Shown: piece by piece, positions 16,201 through 24,645 of the stretch
Numbering within the stretch: the first letter of the stretch is position 1
Layout of the letters: each line of letters starts with the position of its first letter
Origin: Azoarcus sp031546845
GTDB taxonomy: Bacteria > Pseudomonadota > Gammaproteobacteria > Burkholderiales > Rhodocyclaceae
Direction of reading: 5' to 3'
Assembly: GCA_031546845.1 (NCBI GenBank)
Contig: JAVBJT010000021.1
Coordinates: forward strand, 62,001-126,000
Length of the DNA stretch: 64,000 nucleotides
Position numbers and translations under genes: made by a program
Notes under the pieces: model-generated
Told to the model about the DNA's origin: nothing
Database searches by the model: none
What the model saw: only the letters and a program-made list of their open reading frames with translations

Positions 16201-16977
16201 TTACTGCTTCTCCTGCCGGGCGAAAGCCCGGCGTCCGTGTTCGCCGCGGAAAAAGCCCTGGATGAAGGGGTGGTCCAACACGAGGGTATCCTCGACCGAT
16301 GCGTAGCTCAAAATGCGTTTGTCCGCCAATACCGCGATTTTGCTGGCCAAGGCGGCGAGCGTATCCAGATCGTGGGTGACGAGGATGACGGTCAGGCCAA
16401 GCTGGGCATGGAGTGAGCGGACCAACTCGACGAAGGCCATGCTGCGATCCGGGTCGAGTCCGGCGGTGGGTTCGTCCAGCAGCAGCAGTTCCGGTTCCAG
16501 CGCCAGCGCGCGCGCCAGCGCGGCGCGCTTGACCATACCACCGGAAAGTTCCGCCGGCATCAGCCGCGCGTGCTCCGGCTCCATTTCCACCATGGCGAGT
16601 TTGAGCGTGACCAGATCGTCGATTTCCGCCTGGGTCGCCGCGCCTTGCTCGCGTAGTGGAAACGCGATGTTCTCGCCCACGCTGAAGGCGGAAAACAGCG
16701 CGCCTTGCTGAAACAGAACGCCAAAGCGGCGCCGGCGCGTGGCCTGCTCCCCGAGCGAGCCGGAAAGCAGGGCTTCGCCAAACAGTTTCACCTCGCCCGC
16801 GGCCGGCCGGGTCAGGCCGATAAGGTGACGCAACAACGTCGTTTTGCCGCTGCCGGAGCCGCCGACCAGCGCCACGATCTCGCCGCGTTCGACGGCGAGA
16901 TTCACGCCGTCATGCACCACGTTGCGGCCGAAGCGGGTAACGATGCCTTCCAACTCGATGATTGGCGCGGCGCTCAT
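16201..16977 (-). CDS. ABC transporter ATP-binding protein (MlaF-like)
   Basis: This 258-residue ATPase has Walker A ALVGGSGSGKTTLLRH near residue 38, the Q-loop FGVLFQQGALFSAFSV, ABC signature ELSGGMVKRAALARAL, Walker B ELLLLDEPTAGLD and the H-loop VILVTHDLDT. It energises the MlaE-like permease for lipid movement between the membranes. The start overlaps the permease stop by 4 bases (ATGA). The C-terminus (HPFIQGFFRGEHGRRAF) matches MlaF-like proteins. Confidence 0.95.
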   Translation of the reverse strand: MSAAPIIELEGIVTRFGRNVVHDGVNLAVERGEIVALVGGSGSGKTTLLRHLIGLTRPAAGEVKLFGEALLSGSLGEQATRRRRFGVLFQQGALFSAFSVGENIAFPLREQGAATQAEIDDLVTLKLAMVEMEPEHARLMPAELSGGMVKRAALARALALEPELLLLDEPTAGLDPDRSMAFVELVRSLHAQLGLTVILVTHDLDTLAALASKIAVLADKRILSYASVEDTLVLDHPFIQGFFRGEHGRRAFARQEKQ

Positions 16978-18098
16978 CCCGGCACTCCGATGCCGCGCGT
17001 GGCGATGGCAAAGATGGCGTCGACCAGAATGACGATGGTGATCGCCGATACCACCGACGCCGTTGTGTTGGCCGACAGGCTTTCGGTATTGGGGCGCACG
17101 CGCAGGCCGAAGTGGCAGGCGACGAGCGCGATCAGAAAGCCGAACACCGCCCCTTTGGCCAAGCCGATGAAGATATTCGCCACCGGCACCACGCGCGGCA
17201 GCGTTTCGATGAAAAAAGTGAAGGACAAGCCGAGTTCGATACGGGCGGAAAACATGCCGCCGAGCAGCGCGACCGCCGATGTCCATAACACCAGCAGCGG
17301 CATTGCGAAGGCCAGGGCGACAACCTTGGGCAGCACCAGCCGCAGGGAGCGCGAAACACCCATTGCCGCCAGCGCGTCGATTTCCTCCGTCACGCGCATC
17401 ACCCCCAACTGGGCGGTCATTGCCGAGCCGGAACGCCCGGCCACCAGCACCGAAACCAGCACCGGCCCAAGCTCGCGGATGATTCCCAGGCCGAGAATAT
17501 TGACGATGAAAATATCGGCGCCGAAAGTTTTCAGTTGCAGGGCGGAAAGGTAGGACAGCACCACGCCGATGAGAAAGCCGACCAGCGCGGCCACCGGCAT
17601 TGCGCGCACGCCGACTTTGTACAGGTTGGCGGAAATTTCCAGCAGCGGCCATTGCCTCGGATGGCGCATAAGGTAGGCGACATCGAGACAAAGCTGGCCG
17701 AGCAGCGATATGCCGGCGGCCATGTGCGAATAGAGCGAAAACAGACCGCTGCCGAGAACGACAAGCGCGTCGGTGGCGCCAAAGCGGGGCGGGCGCGGCA
17801 GGGGTTTGTTTGTTGCCGCCGCCGCGCGCGCGATGATTTCGCGGTGTTGCGGGCTGATGTCGATACGCTGGGGCCAGTTTCGTCCCCACGCTTGCCACAG
17901 CAAGACGGCACCGAAGCTGTCGAGCCGTTCCAGCTTATGTAGCGCCCACTCGCTGTCGGCGGGAACCGTTGCCAGTTGCTGGCGTAGTGCGTCGATGCGC
18001 GCCGAGAGCGCGTGCAGTGTCCAGTCGCCCGCGAGCGCTGCCTGACGGCGGGCGGGGTCGAAAGTGAATCCGGTGGTTTCGGGTTGGGCGGAAGCCAT
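16974..18098 (-). CDS. MlaE-family ABC permease with N-terminal STAS domain
   Basis: This 374-residue protein has residues 1-110 that look like a STAS/MlaB-type domain (GDWTLHALSARIDALRQQL, and LDSFGAVLLW around the conserved serine). It is followed by a MlaE permease with about five membrane helices: YKVGVRAMPVAALVGFLIGVVLS, IIRELGPVLVSVLVAGRSGSA and EEIDALAAMGVS are hallmark segments. The fusion replaces the separate MlaB protein of E. coli. It is the first gene of the transport set and starts only 6 bases after ppx ends, so it is probably transcribed with ppx. Confidence 0.94.
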   Translation of the reverse strand: MASAQPETTGFTFDPARRQAALAGDWTLHALSARIDALRQQLATVPADSEWALHKLERLDSFGAVLLWQAWGRNWPQRIDISPQHREIIARAAAATNKPLPRPPRFGATDALVVLGSGLFSLYSHMAAGISLLGQLCLDVAYLMRHPRQWPLLEISANLYKVGVRAMPVAALVGFLIGVVLSYLSALQLKTFGADIFIVNILGLGIIRELGPVLVSVLVAGRSGSAMTAQLGVMRVTEEIDALAAMGVSRSLRLVLPKVVALAFAMPLLVLWTSAVALLGGMFSARIELGLSFTFFIETLPRVVPVANIFIGLAKGAVFGFLIALVACHFGLRVRPNTESLSANTTASVVSAITIVILVDAIFAIATRGIGVPG

Positions 18099-18104
18099 GC
18101 GCGC

Positions 18105-19610
18105 TCAGGCCGCGGCAGCGGGCCGGGCCGGGGATGCGCGCACATACAGCGTACGCCCCACCGACAGCCACTGGCGTTGTTCTTCGTCTAGCGCGGAGGC
18201 GGTCAGCGGCAGCTTTTGCAACCAACCCGGCGGTGCGTTGAGCGAAAAACCGCGGCCTTCGCGCGCTAGCGTGATGGGCGGGGTGCCGCGTTGGTCGCGC
18301 GCCCGGTGGATGACCACGGCCAGCCGCAGGCAGGCGATCAGTAGCCAGTCCGAACTGCCGGCGTCGATGGCCGCGACCCGGTCGAGCTTGCCGCGATGGG
18401 CTAGCACGATGCGTCCGAGCCGCGTTTGATCCATACGCGAAAAGCCGGGCATGTCGGCGTTGATGAGAATGTAGGCGCTGTGCTTGTGGTAGCTGGAATG
18501 CGCGATGGAAATACCGATTTCGTGCAGCATCGCAGCCCAATGCAGAAAACGCCGGTCCGGATGATCCGCCGAGGCGGCGGCCGGTTCGAGTTGGGTGAGA
18601 AAAGAGTGGGCGGTAGCGGCCACCTGTTCCGCTTGGCGCGCATCCACGCCGTAGCGGGATACAAATGCGGCCACCGTGGCGTCGCGCAGGTCGTGGTGGT
18701 GGTAGCGGCCAAGCAGGTCGTAGAGCACGCCCAGGCGCAGCGCGCCTTCGGAAAACACCATGTGTTCAAGGCCGAATTCCTTGAACGCCGCGTTCATGAT
18801 GGCGAAGCCGCCGAGCAGTACGGGAATGCGGTCGCCACGCAGGCCGGCAAGGTCGACGGCGTTGATATTGCCCGCGCGCAGCAGGATGGCTTTGAGTTTT
18901 TCCAGCCCATCGCGGGTAATGCCCTGCGCCGACAGGCCGTTTTGTTCCAGGATTTCCACCAGCGCCTTGACCGAGCCGCTGGAGCCGACCGCTTCTTCCC
19001 AGCCCACTTCGCGGTAAGCGTGGGCGATGGTCTGCAGTTCGCGCCGGGCGGCCAGTTCGGCTTCTTTCATGCCGCGCTTGTCGATACGGCCATTGGGGAA
19101 ATATTCCAGGCTGTAGCCGACGCAGCCCATGTAAATGGATTCGAGCATCAGCGGCTCGAAGTTTTTGCCGATGATGAATTCGGTCGAGCCGCCGCCGATG
19201 TCGACGACGAGTTGCTGGCGGTGCGGGTCGGGCAGCGTATGGGCAACGCCGACGTAGATCAACCGCGCTTCCTCGCGTCCGGCGATGACTTCAATGGGAA
19301 AGCCCAGCGCGGCTTCGGCGCGGATGAGAAATTCAGGCGCGTTCTTCGCCACGCGCAGGGTATTGGTCGCCACCGCGCGTACCGCGTCGGGGGAAAAACC
19401 GCTCAAGCGTTCGTGAAAGCGTTGTAGTGCGCTCACGCCGCGTTGCTGCGCGGCCATGTCGAGCCATTTTTCCGGCGACAGACCGGCGGCCAGGCGCACC
19501 GACTCCTTGATGCCGTCGAGCGGGTAAATCTGATCGTTGATAATGCGGCCTACTTGCAGCCGGAAACTGTTCGAGCCCAAATCGATCGCGGCGATCAGTT
19601 CTTGCGTCAT
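18105..19610 (-). CDS. ppx: Exopolyphosphatase (Ppx/GppA family)
   Basis: This 501-residue enzyme releases phosphate from polyphosphate ends, or hydrolyses pppGpp. The N-terminal ASKHA fold starts AAIDLGSNSFRLQVGRI; the phosphate loop VVDIGGGSTEF is near residue 140 and GSSGSVKAL further on. A C-terminal HD-like region (RFLHWAAMLHEIGISIAHS) completes the Ppx architecture. ATG 19610 gives the canonical MTQELIAAIDLGSNS. It is divergent from ppk with a 187-base gap, the common betaproteobacterial arrangement. The lipid-transport permease follows after 6 bases. Confidence 0.95.
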   Translation of the reverse strand: MTQELIAAIDLGSNSFRLQVGRIINDQIYPLDGIKESVRLAAGLSPEKWLDMAAQQRGVSALQRFHERLSGFSPDAVRAVATNTLRVAKNAPEFLIRAEAALGFPIEVIAGREEARLIYVGVAHTLPDPHRQQLVVDIGGGSTEFIIGKNFEPLMLESIYMGCVGYSLEYFPNGRIDKRGMKEAELAARRELQTIAHAYREVGWEEAVGSSGSVKALVEILEQNGLSAQGITRDGLEKLKAILLRAGNINAVDLAGLRGDRIPVLLGGFAIMNAAFKEFGLEHMVFSEGALRLGVLYDLLGRYHHHDLRDATVAAFVSRYGVDARQAEQVAATAHSFLTQLEPAAASADHPDRRFLHWAAMLHEIGISIAHSSYHKHSAYILINADMPGFSRMDQTRLGRIVLAHRGKLDRVAAIDAGSSDWLLIACLRLAVVIHRARDQRGTPPITLAREGRGFSLNAPPGWLQKLPLTASALDEEQRQWLSVGRTLYVRASPARPAAAA

Positions 19611-19797
19611 GATTGAATGGAGGTTCTTGGCTCGAACGGCGCTGGAAGGCGCGTATTCTATCATCCGGCCATCGCCGCGCGATGGCATTGCCGGCTTTGG
19701 GCGATACCGTGCCGTAGTGCGCTCGCGCCGCCTAGTGTCATACCCGCATAATAGAAGCGCCACATAATCGGAACGCGATCTTCCTGGCCCGCATCCC

Positions 19798-21879
19798 ATG
19801 CATAAATTGCCCGATTTCCAGCGTTTTCCCATGGAGCACTTCATCAACCGCGAAGTGTCCCTGCTGCGGTTTCAGCGTCGTGTGCTCGCTCAGGCCGCGG
19901 ATAAGAATGTGCCCTTGCTCGAACGCTTGCGCTTTTTGTGCATCGTATCGAGCAACCTCGATGAGTTTTTCGAGATCCGCGTTTCCGGCCTCAAGGAGCA
20001 ACTGCGCTTGGGCGGGGACAGCACCGCGAACGACGGCCTGCCGCCCGCCGAACAGCTCGCCCAGGTGAGCCTGGCCGTGCATGAAATCATCGCCGAGCAA
20101 TACACCCTGCTCAACCGCGACATCCTGCCCGCGCTCGCGGCCGAAAGCATCGTGTTTCCGCGCCGCGCGCAGTGGAGCGAGGCCCAGCGCGAATGGATAC
20201 GGCATTACTTCATGCGCGAGGTCATGCCGGTACTGACGCCGATCGGACTTGATCCGGCTCATCCGTTCCCGCGTGTGCTCAACAAAAGCTTGAATTTCGC
20301 CGTCGAACTCGAAGGGCGCGACGCCTTCGGGCGCAATTCCCGCGCCGCCATCGTTCAGGCGCCGCGTGTGCTGCCGCGAGTCATCCGCCTGCCACGCGAA
20401 ATTTGCGAGCAGGAGTTTGTCTTCGTTTTCCTCTCGTCGATCCTGCATGCGCATGTCTGCGAGCTGTTCAGCGGCATGAATGTGCTGGGTTGCTACCAGT
20501 TCCGCGTCACCCGCAATTCCGACCTTTTTGTCGATGAGGAAGAGGTCAAGGATTTGCGCGCCACGCTCAAGGGCGAATTGCAGCAGCGGCATTTCGGCGA
20601 TGCGGTGCGCTTGGAAGTGGCCGATAACTGCTCCGAGGGCATGGCTGATTTTCTCCTCCAGCATTTCCGCCTTGGCCGTGACGATCTGTATCGCACGCCG
20701 GGCATCGTCAACCTCGTGCGGCTGATGCAGGTGCCCGATTGGGTCGACCGTCCTCACCTCAAATACCCTCCCTTCCAGCCGGGCTTGCCCAAAGCGCTTG
20801 AAAAGCGGCACGATATTCTTGCCGCCATCCGTGCTCAGGACATTCTGCTGCACCATCCGTTCCAGAGTTTCGCCCCGGTCATCGACCTGCTGCGCGCGGC
20901 GGCGGACGACCCGCAAGTGGTGGCGATCAAGATGACCGTCTATCGCACCGGCACCGATTCTGTGCTGATGGAGCACCTCGCTCGTGCCGCGCAAAAGGGC
21001 AAGGAAGTGACCGTCGTGCTCGAACTGATGGCCCGTTTCGACGAGGAAGCCAACATTTCCTGGGCCAACCGTCTGGAAGAAGTCGGCGCACACGTGGTGT
21101 ACGGCGTGTTCGGCTACAAAACCCACGCCAAGCTGCTGATGTTGGTACGGCGCGAAGAGCATGGCTTGCGTCGCTATGTACACTTGGCTACCGGCAATTA
21201 CCACCCGCGTACAACCCGCTTCTATACCGATTTCGGCTTGCTTACCTGCGACGAGAACATTGGCGAGGACGTCGCCGAAGTGTTCAAGCAGCTTACCGGC
21301 TTGGGCAAGGCGACCACATTACGTCATTTGTGGCAGGCGCCGTTCTCGCTTCAACCCAATGTGGTCGCCGCGATCGGGCAGGAGGCGGAAAATGCCCGTG
21401 CCGGCGGCAAGGGCCGGATCATCGCCAAGATGAACGCCTTGCTCGAACCCGAAACCATCGAGGCGCTTTACGCCGCTTCGCAGAGTGGTGTGGAAATCGA
21501 CCTTATCGTGCGCGGCCCGTGCGCGCTGCGCCCCGGCGTCAAAGGCTTGTCGGAAAACATCCGCGTCCGCTCGGTGATCGGGCGCTTTCTGGAACACCAC
21601 CGTATCTTCCATTTTCATGGAGGTGGCGAGGATGCGATTTATCTATCGAGTGCCGACTGGATGGATCGTAATTTCTTCCGCCGCATCGAAATCGCCTTCC
21701 CGGTGCTCGACCCGCGTCTTAAGCGCCGCGTGATGAAAGAGGGTCTGCGCCCTTATCTCGGCGACAACTGCCAAGCATGGGACATGCTGCCGGATGGCAC
21801 CTATCAGCGCAAAACACCCCGTGGCGCGCGGCGCGCGGCGCAGTCGATTTTGTTGACGGAGTTGGCGACAGGGGGGTGA
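19798..21879 (+). CDS. ppk: Polyphosphate kinase 1
   Basis: This 693-residue PPK1 makes polyphosphate from ATP at the membrane. N-terminal NREVSLLRFQRRVL and FLCIVSSNLDEFFEIRV are typical. The phosphohistidine region reads VHLATGNYHPRTTRFYTDFGL, and the second active histidine is in RFLEHHRIFHFHGGG. The kinase site includes ADDPQVVAIKMTVYRTG. Length is normal (about 690). ATG 19798 is used; ATG 19831 is an alternative. The upstream region shows two CATAAT hexamers and a TGTCATA at 19736 that resembles half a Pho box, but the second half is poor. It is divergent from ppx. Confidence 0.96.
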   Translation: MHKLPDFQRFPMEHFINREVSLLRFQRRVLAQAADKNVPLLERLRFLCIVSSNLDEFFEIRVSGLKEQLRLGGDSTANDGLPPAEQLAQVSLAVHEIIAEQYTLLNRDILPALAAESIVFPRRAQWSEAQREWIRHYFMREVMPVLTPIGLDPAHPFPRVLNKSLNFAVELEGRDAFGRNSRAAIVQAPRVLPRVIRLPREICEQEFVFVFLSSILHAHVCELFSGMNVLGCYQFRVTRNSDLFVDEEEVKDLRATLKGELQQRHFGDAVRLEVADNCSEGMADFLLQHFRLGRDDLYRTPGIVNLVRLMQVPDWVDRPHLKYPPFQPGLPKALEKRHDILAAIRAQDILLHHPFQSFAPVIDLLRAAADDPQVVAIKMTVYRTGTDSVLMEHLARAAQKGKEVTVVLELMARFDEEANISWANRLEEVGAHVVYGVFGYKTHAKLLMLVRREEHGLRRYVHLATGNYHPRTTRFYTDFGLLTCDENIGEDVAEVFKQLTGLGKATTLRHLWQAPFSLQPNVVAAIGQEAENARAGGKGRIIAKMNALLEPETIEALYAASQSGVEIDLIVRGPCALRPGVKGLSENIRVRSVIGRFLEHHRIFHFHGGGEDAIYLSSADWMDRNFFRRIEIAFPVLDPRLKRRVMKEGLRPYLGDNCQAWDMLPDGTYQRKTPRGARRAAQSILLTELATGG

Positions 21880-21927
21880 GCCGCCCTCGGGGGCGGGGTC
21901 ATTTATCGATGGGAGCCTGATCGGCGC

Positions 21928-22272
21928 TTACTCGCCGGACGGTTTGGCGGCCTGGGTAACGGCCAATTCTTTACCCGTGACAAAGCCGACGCCAATACCG
22001 ATTCCCAGAATCTGGGCCATTCTCAATGTGCCGCTGCCCTTGATCATAACGATCACGAATGTGCCCAAAACGACGCCAACCGCCGCGATGGCGGCCATGG
22101 TCAAGGTTTTGCGCCAGGATCGAATCCATTGCAGTTCGGTTTTGCATTCATGGCATTGGCCAGCCGGCGCAGGCTGGTTGCTGAATAATTTGGGTGCTTT
22201 CAGCGTCTTTGCCTGGAGCTTTTGTTTACAGGCGGGACATTTTGCTTTTTGAAAATAATCGATTAGGGCCAT
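21928..22272 (-). CDS. Small zinc-ribbon membrane protein, unknown function
   Basis: This 114-residue protein has an N-terminal CPAC near residue 13 and a second CHEC near residue 40, spaced like a zinc ribbon. They are followed by two hydrophobic segments (TMAAIAAVGVVLGTFVIVMI and MAQILGIGIGVGFVTG), probably membrane helices. No family is recognised with confidence. It is not obviously linked to ppk or the next gene. Codon use resembles the neighbourhood, so it is probably real. The N-terminal domain could bind nucleic acid or protein at the inner membrane. Confidence 0.65.
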   Translation of the reverse strand: MALIDYFQKAKCPACKQKLQAKTLKAPKLFSNQPAPAGQCHECKTELQWIRSWRKTLTMAAIAAVGVVLGTFVIVMIKGSGTLRMAQILGIGIGVGFVTGKELAVTQAAKPSGE

Positions 22273-22430
22273 TGGAAGAACATGCGAGTTTTTGAGTTAC
22301 AAGGTTTGAACAACTTGGATGCTCAACAGAAAAGCGAGCAGGCGGAATGCTAATAGGGAATGGCCTCACGCCACAATGAGTCATGCGGTGTCGATGCCAA
22401 TGAAAACGGACCAGGTATCGGGTATGGCTT

Positions 22431-22859
22431 TCAGTGCATACCGGTTTTGCGACGCAGGCAATCGACGTAAGCCGCACCGTCCGGCGGGGTGCCGTTGCGC
22501 TGGGCGTTGAACAGGGTTTCGCCGAGGCATTCCAGTGCATCGTGCATCGCATCGTGGCGTTCGCGGTGGGCGCAGGCGGCGTTGAAGGCGGCGCGGATGC
22601 CGGACGGCTGGTCGATGGAAAGCTGTTCTTCCACAGCAAGATGCAGCGACAGGTGCAGAAAAGGGTTGATCTGGCCGTCTTCAGGCGTGAAGTCGCGTCC
22701 GATCGAATCCATATCCTCGACCAGCGCGTGATATTCCGGGTGTAAGGCGATGATATCGGCCGCGATCGTTTCAAGCGGTGTGAGCACTTCGCGCGCGCGG
22801 TATTTGCGCCAGGCGTCGATGAAAAAGCTGCGGACCTGCTCGCGGGAGGGGTTGAACAT
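22431..22859 (-). CDS. DUF1841 family protein
   Basis: This 142-residue soluble protein matches DUF1841, a family widespread in beta- and gammaproteobacteria with unknown role. Recognised features are MFNPSREQVRSFFIDAWRKYR at the N-terminus, LHPEYHALVED and NPFLHLSLHLAVEEQ. Several histidines are conserved (YHALV, HLSLHLA, ERHDAMHDALE), which hint at metal binding, but none is proven. It is helix-rich, without membrane segments. The ATG start is well placed. It is monocistronic, with an unexplained 165-base gap on its upstream side. Confidence 0.87.
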   Translation of the reverse strand: MFNPSREQVRSFFIDAWRKYRAREVLTPLETIAADIIALHPEYHALVEDMDSIGRDFTPEDGQINPFLHLSLHLAVEEQLSIDQPSGIRAAFNAACAHRERHDAMHDALECLGETLFNAQRNGTPPDGAAYVDCLRRKTGMH

Positions 22860-23025
22860 TGTCGTTTCCGTCGAGAGATGTCTTGAAGACGATCGTCTGC
22901 TGCGGCAAATCGTTTGCCGAACAGGATGGCGAATGGGTTCGTGGCGGATTTTAAGCCGAAAGCCGAGTGCATGGCTTGGCCTGAATGTTACATGGCGGCA
23001 ATTGGTGAGTTGAGTCCGGAGCCTG

Positions 23026-23967
23026 TTATATCCAACCGCCCAATTGCATCAGAAAAATGCCGATATTGGTGGTTACCGCCGCCCCCACCGTGGTGATCAA
23101 GATGATCGAGGCTGCCAGTTCGTGGTTACCGTTTGCCACGCGCGCCATCACGTAGCTGGCTGCCGCCGTGGGGCTGGCGAAATAGAGGAACAGCACGCCC
23201 AGTTCCGCGCCGCGAAAGCCGTAGAACCAGGCGCCGAAGGTGCAGAACAGGGGCAGCCAGACTATTTTCATCAGGCTCGCGCTCAGCGCCAGGCCACCGC
23301 TTTCCCGCATCGACGCCAGGGATAGCGTGCCGCCGATGCAGATCAGCGCCAGCGGCAATGTCATCTGGGCAAAGTAAGTCGCCGAAGTCAGCAGCCAGTC
23401 CGGTAGCGCGATCCGCAGCCAGGAAAAGGGCAACGCCGCCAGTACGCTGAGGATCAGCGGATTGCGCAGCACGCTCTTGAGGATGCTCCTGGGGTCGGAC
23501 TTCATGCTCGGGCTGTAGATCGCCAGCACGACCGATGAGAGCGTGTTGTAGCAAATGATCACCAGCGCGGCGAGTACCGAGCCCAGGGCCAGGCCGTGCT
23601 CGCCGTACAGGCTGGCGGCCAGCGCCAGGCCGATGATGCCGTTGTTGCCACGGAAGGCGCCTTGGGTATAGACCCCGCGATCCTCGCGTGGCACCCGCCA
23701 GAGTGCCCAGCCCCAGGCGAGCAGGAAGCCCGCCAGGGTTGCCACGCAGAAATACAGCAGCACTGCCGGGCGCGCCGCGCTGTGCAGATCGGCGTGGTAG
23801 ATGCCGAGGAACAGCATGGCCGGCATGGTGGCGTTGAACACCAGCGCCGAGGCGGTCTGGATGAACGCCGGGTCGATCCAGCCCACGCGCCGCAGCAGCA
23901 CGCCAAGAAACAGCATGGCAAACACGGGAGCGGTGATGCCGAAGGTCTGGAGCAGGAGCGCGAGCAT
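23026..23967 (-). CDS. AEC (auxin efflux carrier) family transporter
   Basis: This 313-residue inner-membrane protein has about ten hydrophobic segments (for example APVFAMLFLGVLLRRVG, FLLAWGWALW and ASIILITTVGAAVTTNIGIF). It matches the AEC superfamily, with the internal NNGIIGLALAASLYG region. These are secondary exporters or permeases of small organic acids such as malate or malonate; the substrate here is unknown. ATG 23967 is chosen because it begins directly with the first membrane helix. It is followed by the AT-rich Rhs-associated region on its upstream side. Confidence 0.87.
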   Translation of the reverse strand: MLALLLQTFGITAPVFAMLFLGVLLRRVGWIDPAFIQTASALVFNATMPAMLFLGIYHADLHSAARPAVLLYFCVATLAGFLLAWGWALWRVPREDRGVYTQGAFRGNNGIIGLALAASLYGEHGLALGSVLAALVIICYNTLSSVVLAIYSPSMKSDPRSILKSVLRNPLILSVLAALPFSWLRIALPDWLLTSATYFAQMTLPLALICIGGTLSLASMRESGGLALSASLMKIVWLPLFCTFGAWFYGFRGAELGVLFLYFASPTAAASYVMARVANGNHELAASIILITTVGAAVTTNIGIFLMQLGGWI

Positions 23968-24085
23968 GAGGCCACGGGGCGAAGACGGAGGGCTGCGATG
24001 ATAGCAAGCACCGCGCACAGTAGAGCGAAAGGCGACCAAGGCTGGAAGCGCGTTCAAACGCACCGCGCACAACCCGGCCCGCCGC

Positions 24086-24562
24086 CTAAACCGTGCAATA
24101 CTTTTTCACATCCAAGCGCACCCGCTCGGTGTAATCGGCATTTTTTCCCGTATATACATTTTTCATATAATATCTACGGGCATCTCCCCCCATTTTTCCG
24201 ACAATATAAAGACGCTCATTCTCCTCGTCTGAAACCTTGCCCATCTTGCACCAGGCCTGGACAACCTCCTCATTCGCCAAAAAAGCCCGGCCAGCCTCGG
24301 ATGCCTCCCCGCTCAGTGCTTTTTCAAACGCATATCCCTCCTTTTCATTCAGGGAAAAATACACATGAAAAATATTCACATCGATATTCGATGTGAATTC
24401 AATATCCGCTGCTGTGTGCGGGAAAAACTCGGGAAGCCACGTTAGAACACCATCGGAACCCGATATATCAGAATACGAAGCATATCGCCTTGAAACATTA
24501 TCGCACGACAAAACAATCCCGAGAAGAAATAGCGCATACACAATAAAAACAAATTTTTTCAT
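24086..24562 (-). CDS. Putative Rhs immunity lipoprotein
   Basis: This 158-residue protein is encoded by AT-rich DNA unlike the surroundings. The N-terminus MKKFVFIVYALFLLGIVLSC ends in a lipobox-like VLSC, so it is probably a lipoprotein. The residue after the cysteine is Asp, which in E. coli retains lipoproteins in the inner membrane. Later features include a cysteine pair (QAWCKMG and KKYCTV). No family is recognised. It starts 83 bases after the end of the Rhs toxin gene in the same orientation, the classic place for a cognate immunity gene. Immunity function is inferred from position; the membrane anchor suggests a periplasmic toxin target. Confidence 0.62.
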   Translation of the reverse strand: MKKFVFIVYALFLLGIVLSCDNVSRRYASYSDISGSDGVLTWLPEFFPHTAADIEFTSNIDVNIFHVYFSLNEKEGYAFEKALSGEASEAGRAFLANEEVVQAWCKMGKVSDEENERLYIVGKMGGDARRYYMKNVYTGKNADYTERVRLDVKKYCTV

Positions 24563-24645
24563 CTTGATGCGGCCGCCAATTTTAAAATTTGCCCCGAGTG
24601 CCTCTCCGGAAACCCGCAAAATAAACGACTATGGCGCCAGTCCTA

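Noticed and set aside
19736..19768. Possible Pho box between ppx and ppk
   Set aside because: TGTCATA matches one half only; the second half is poor. Kept only as a comment on ppk.
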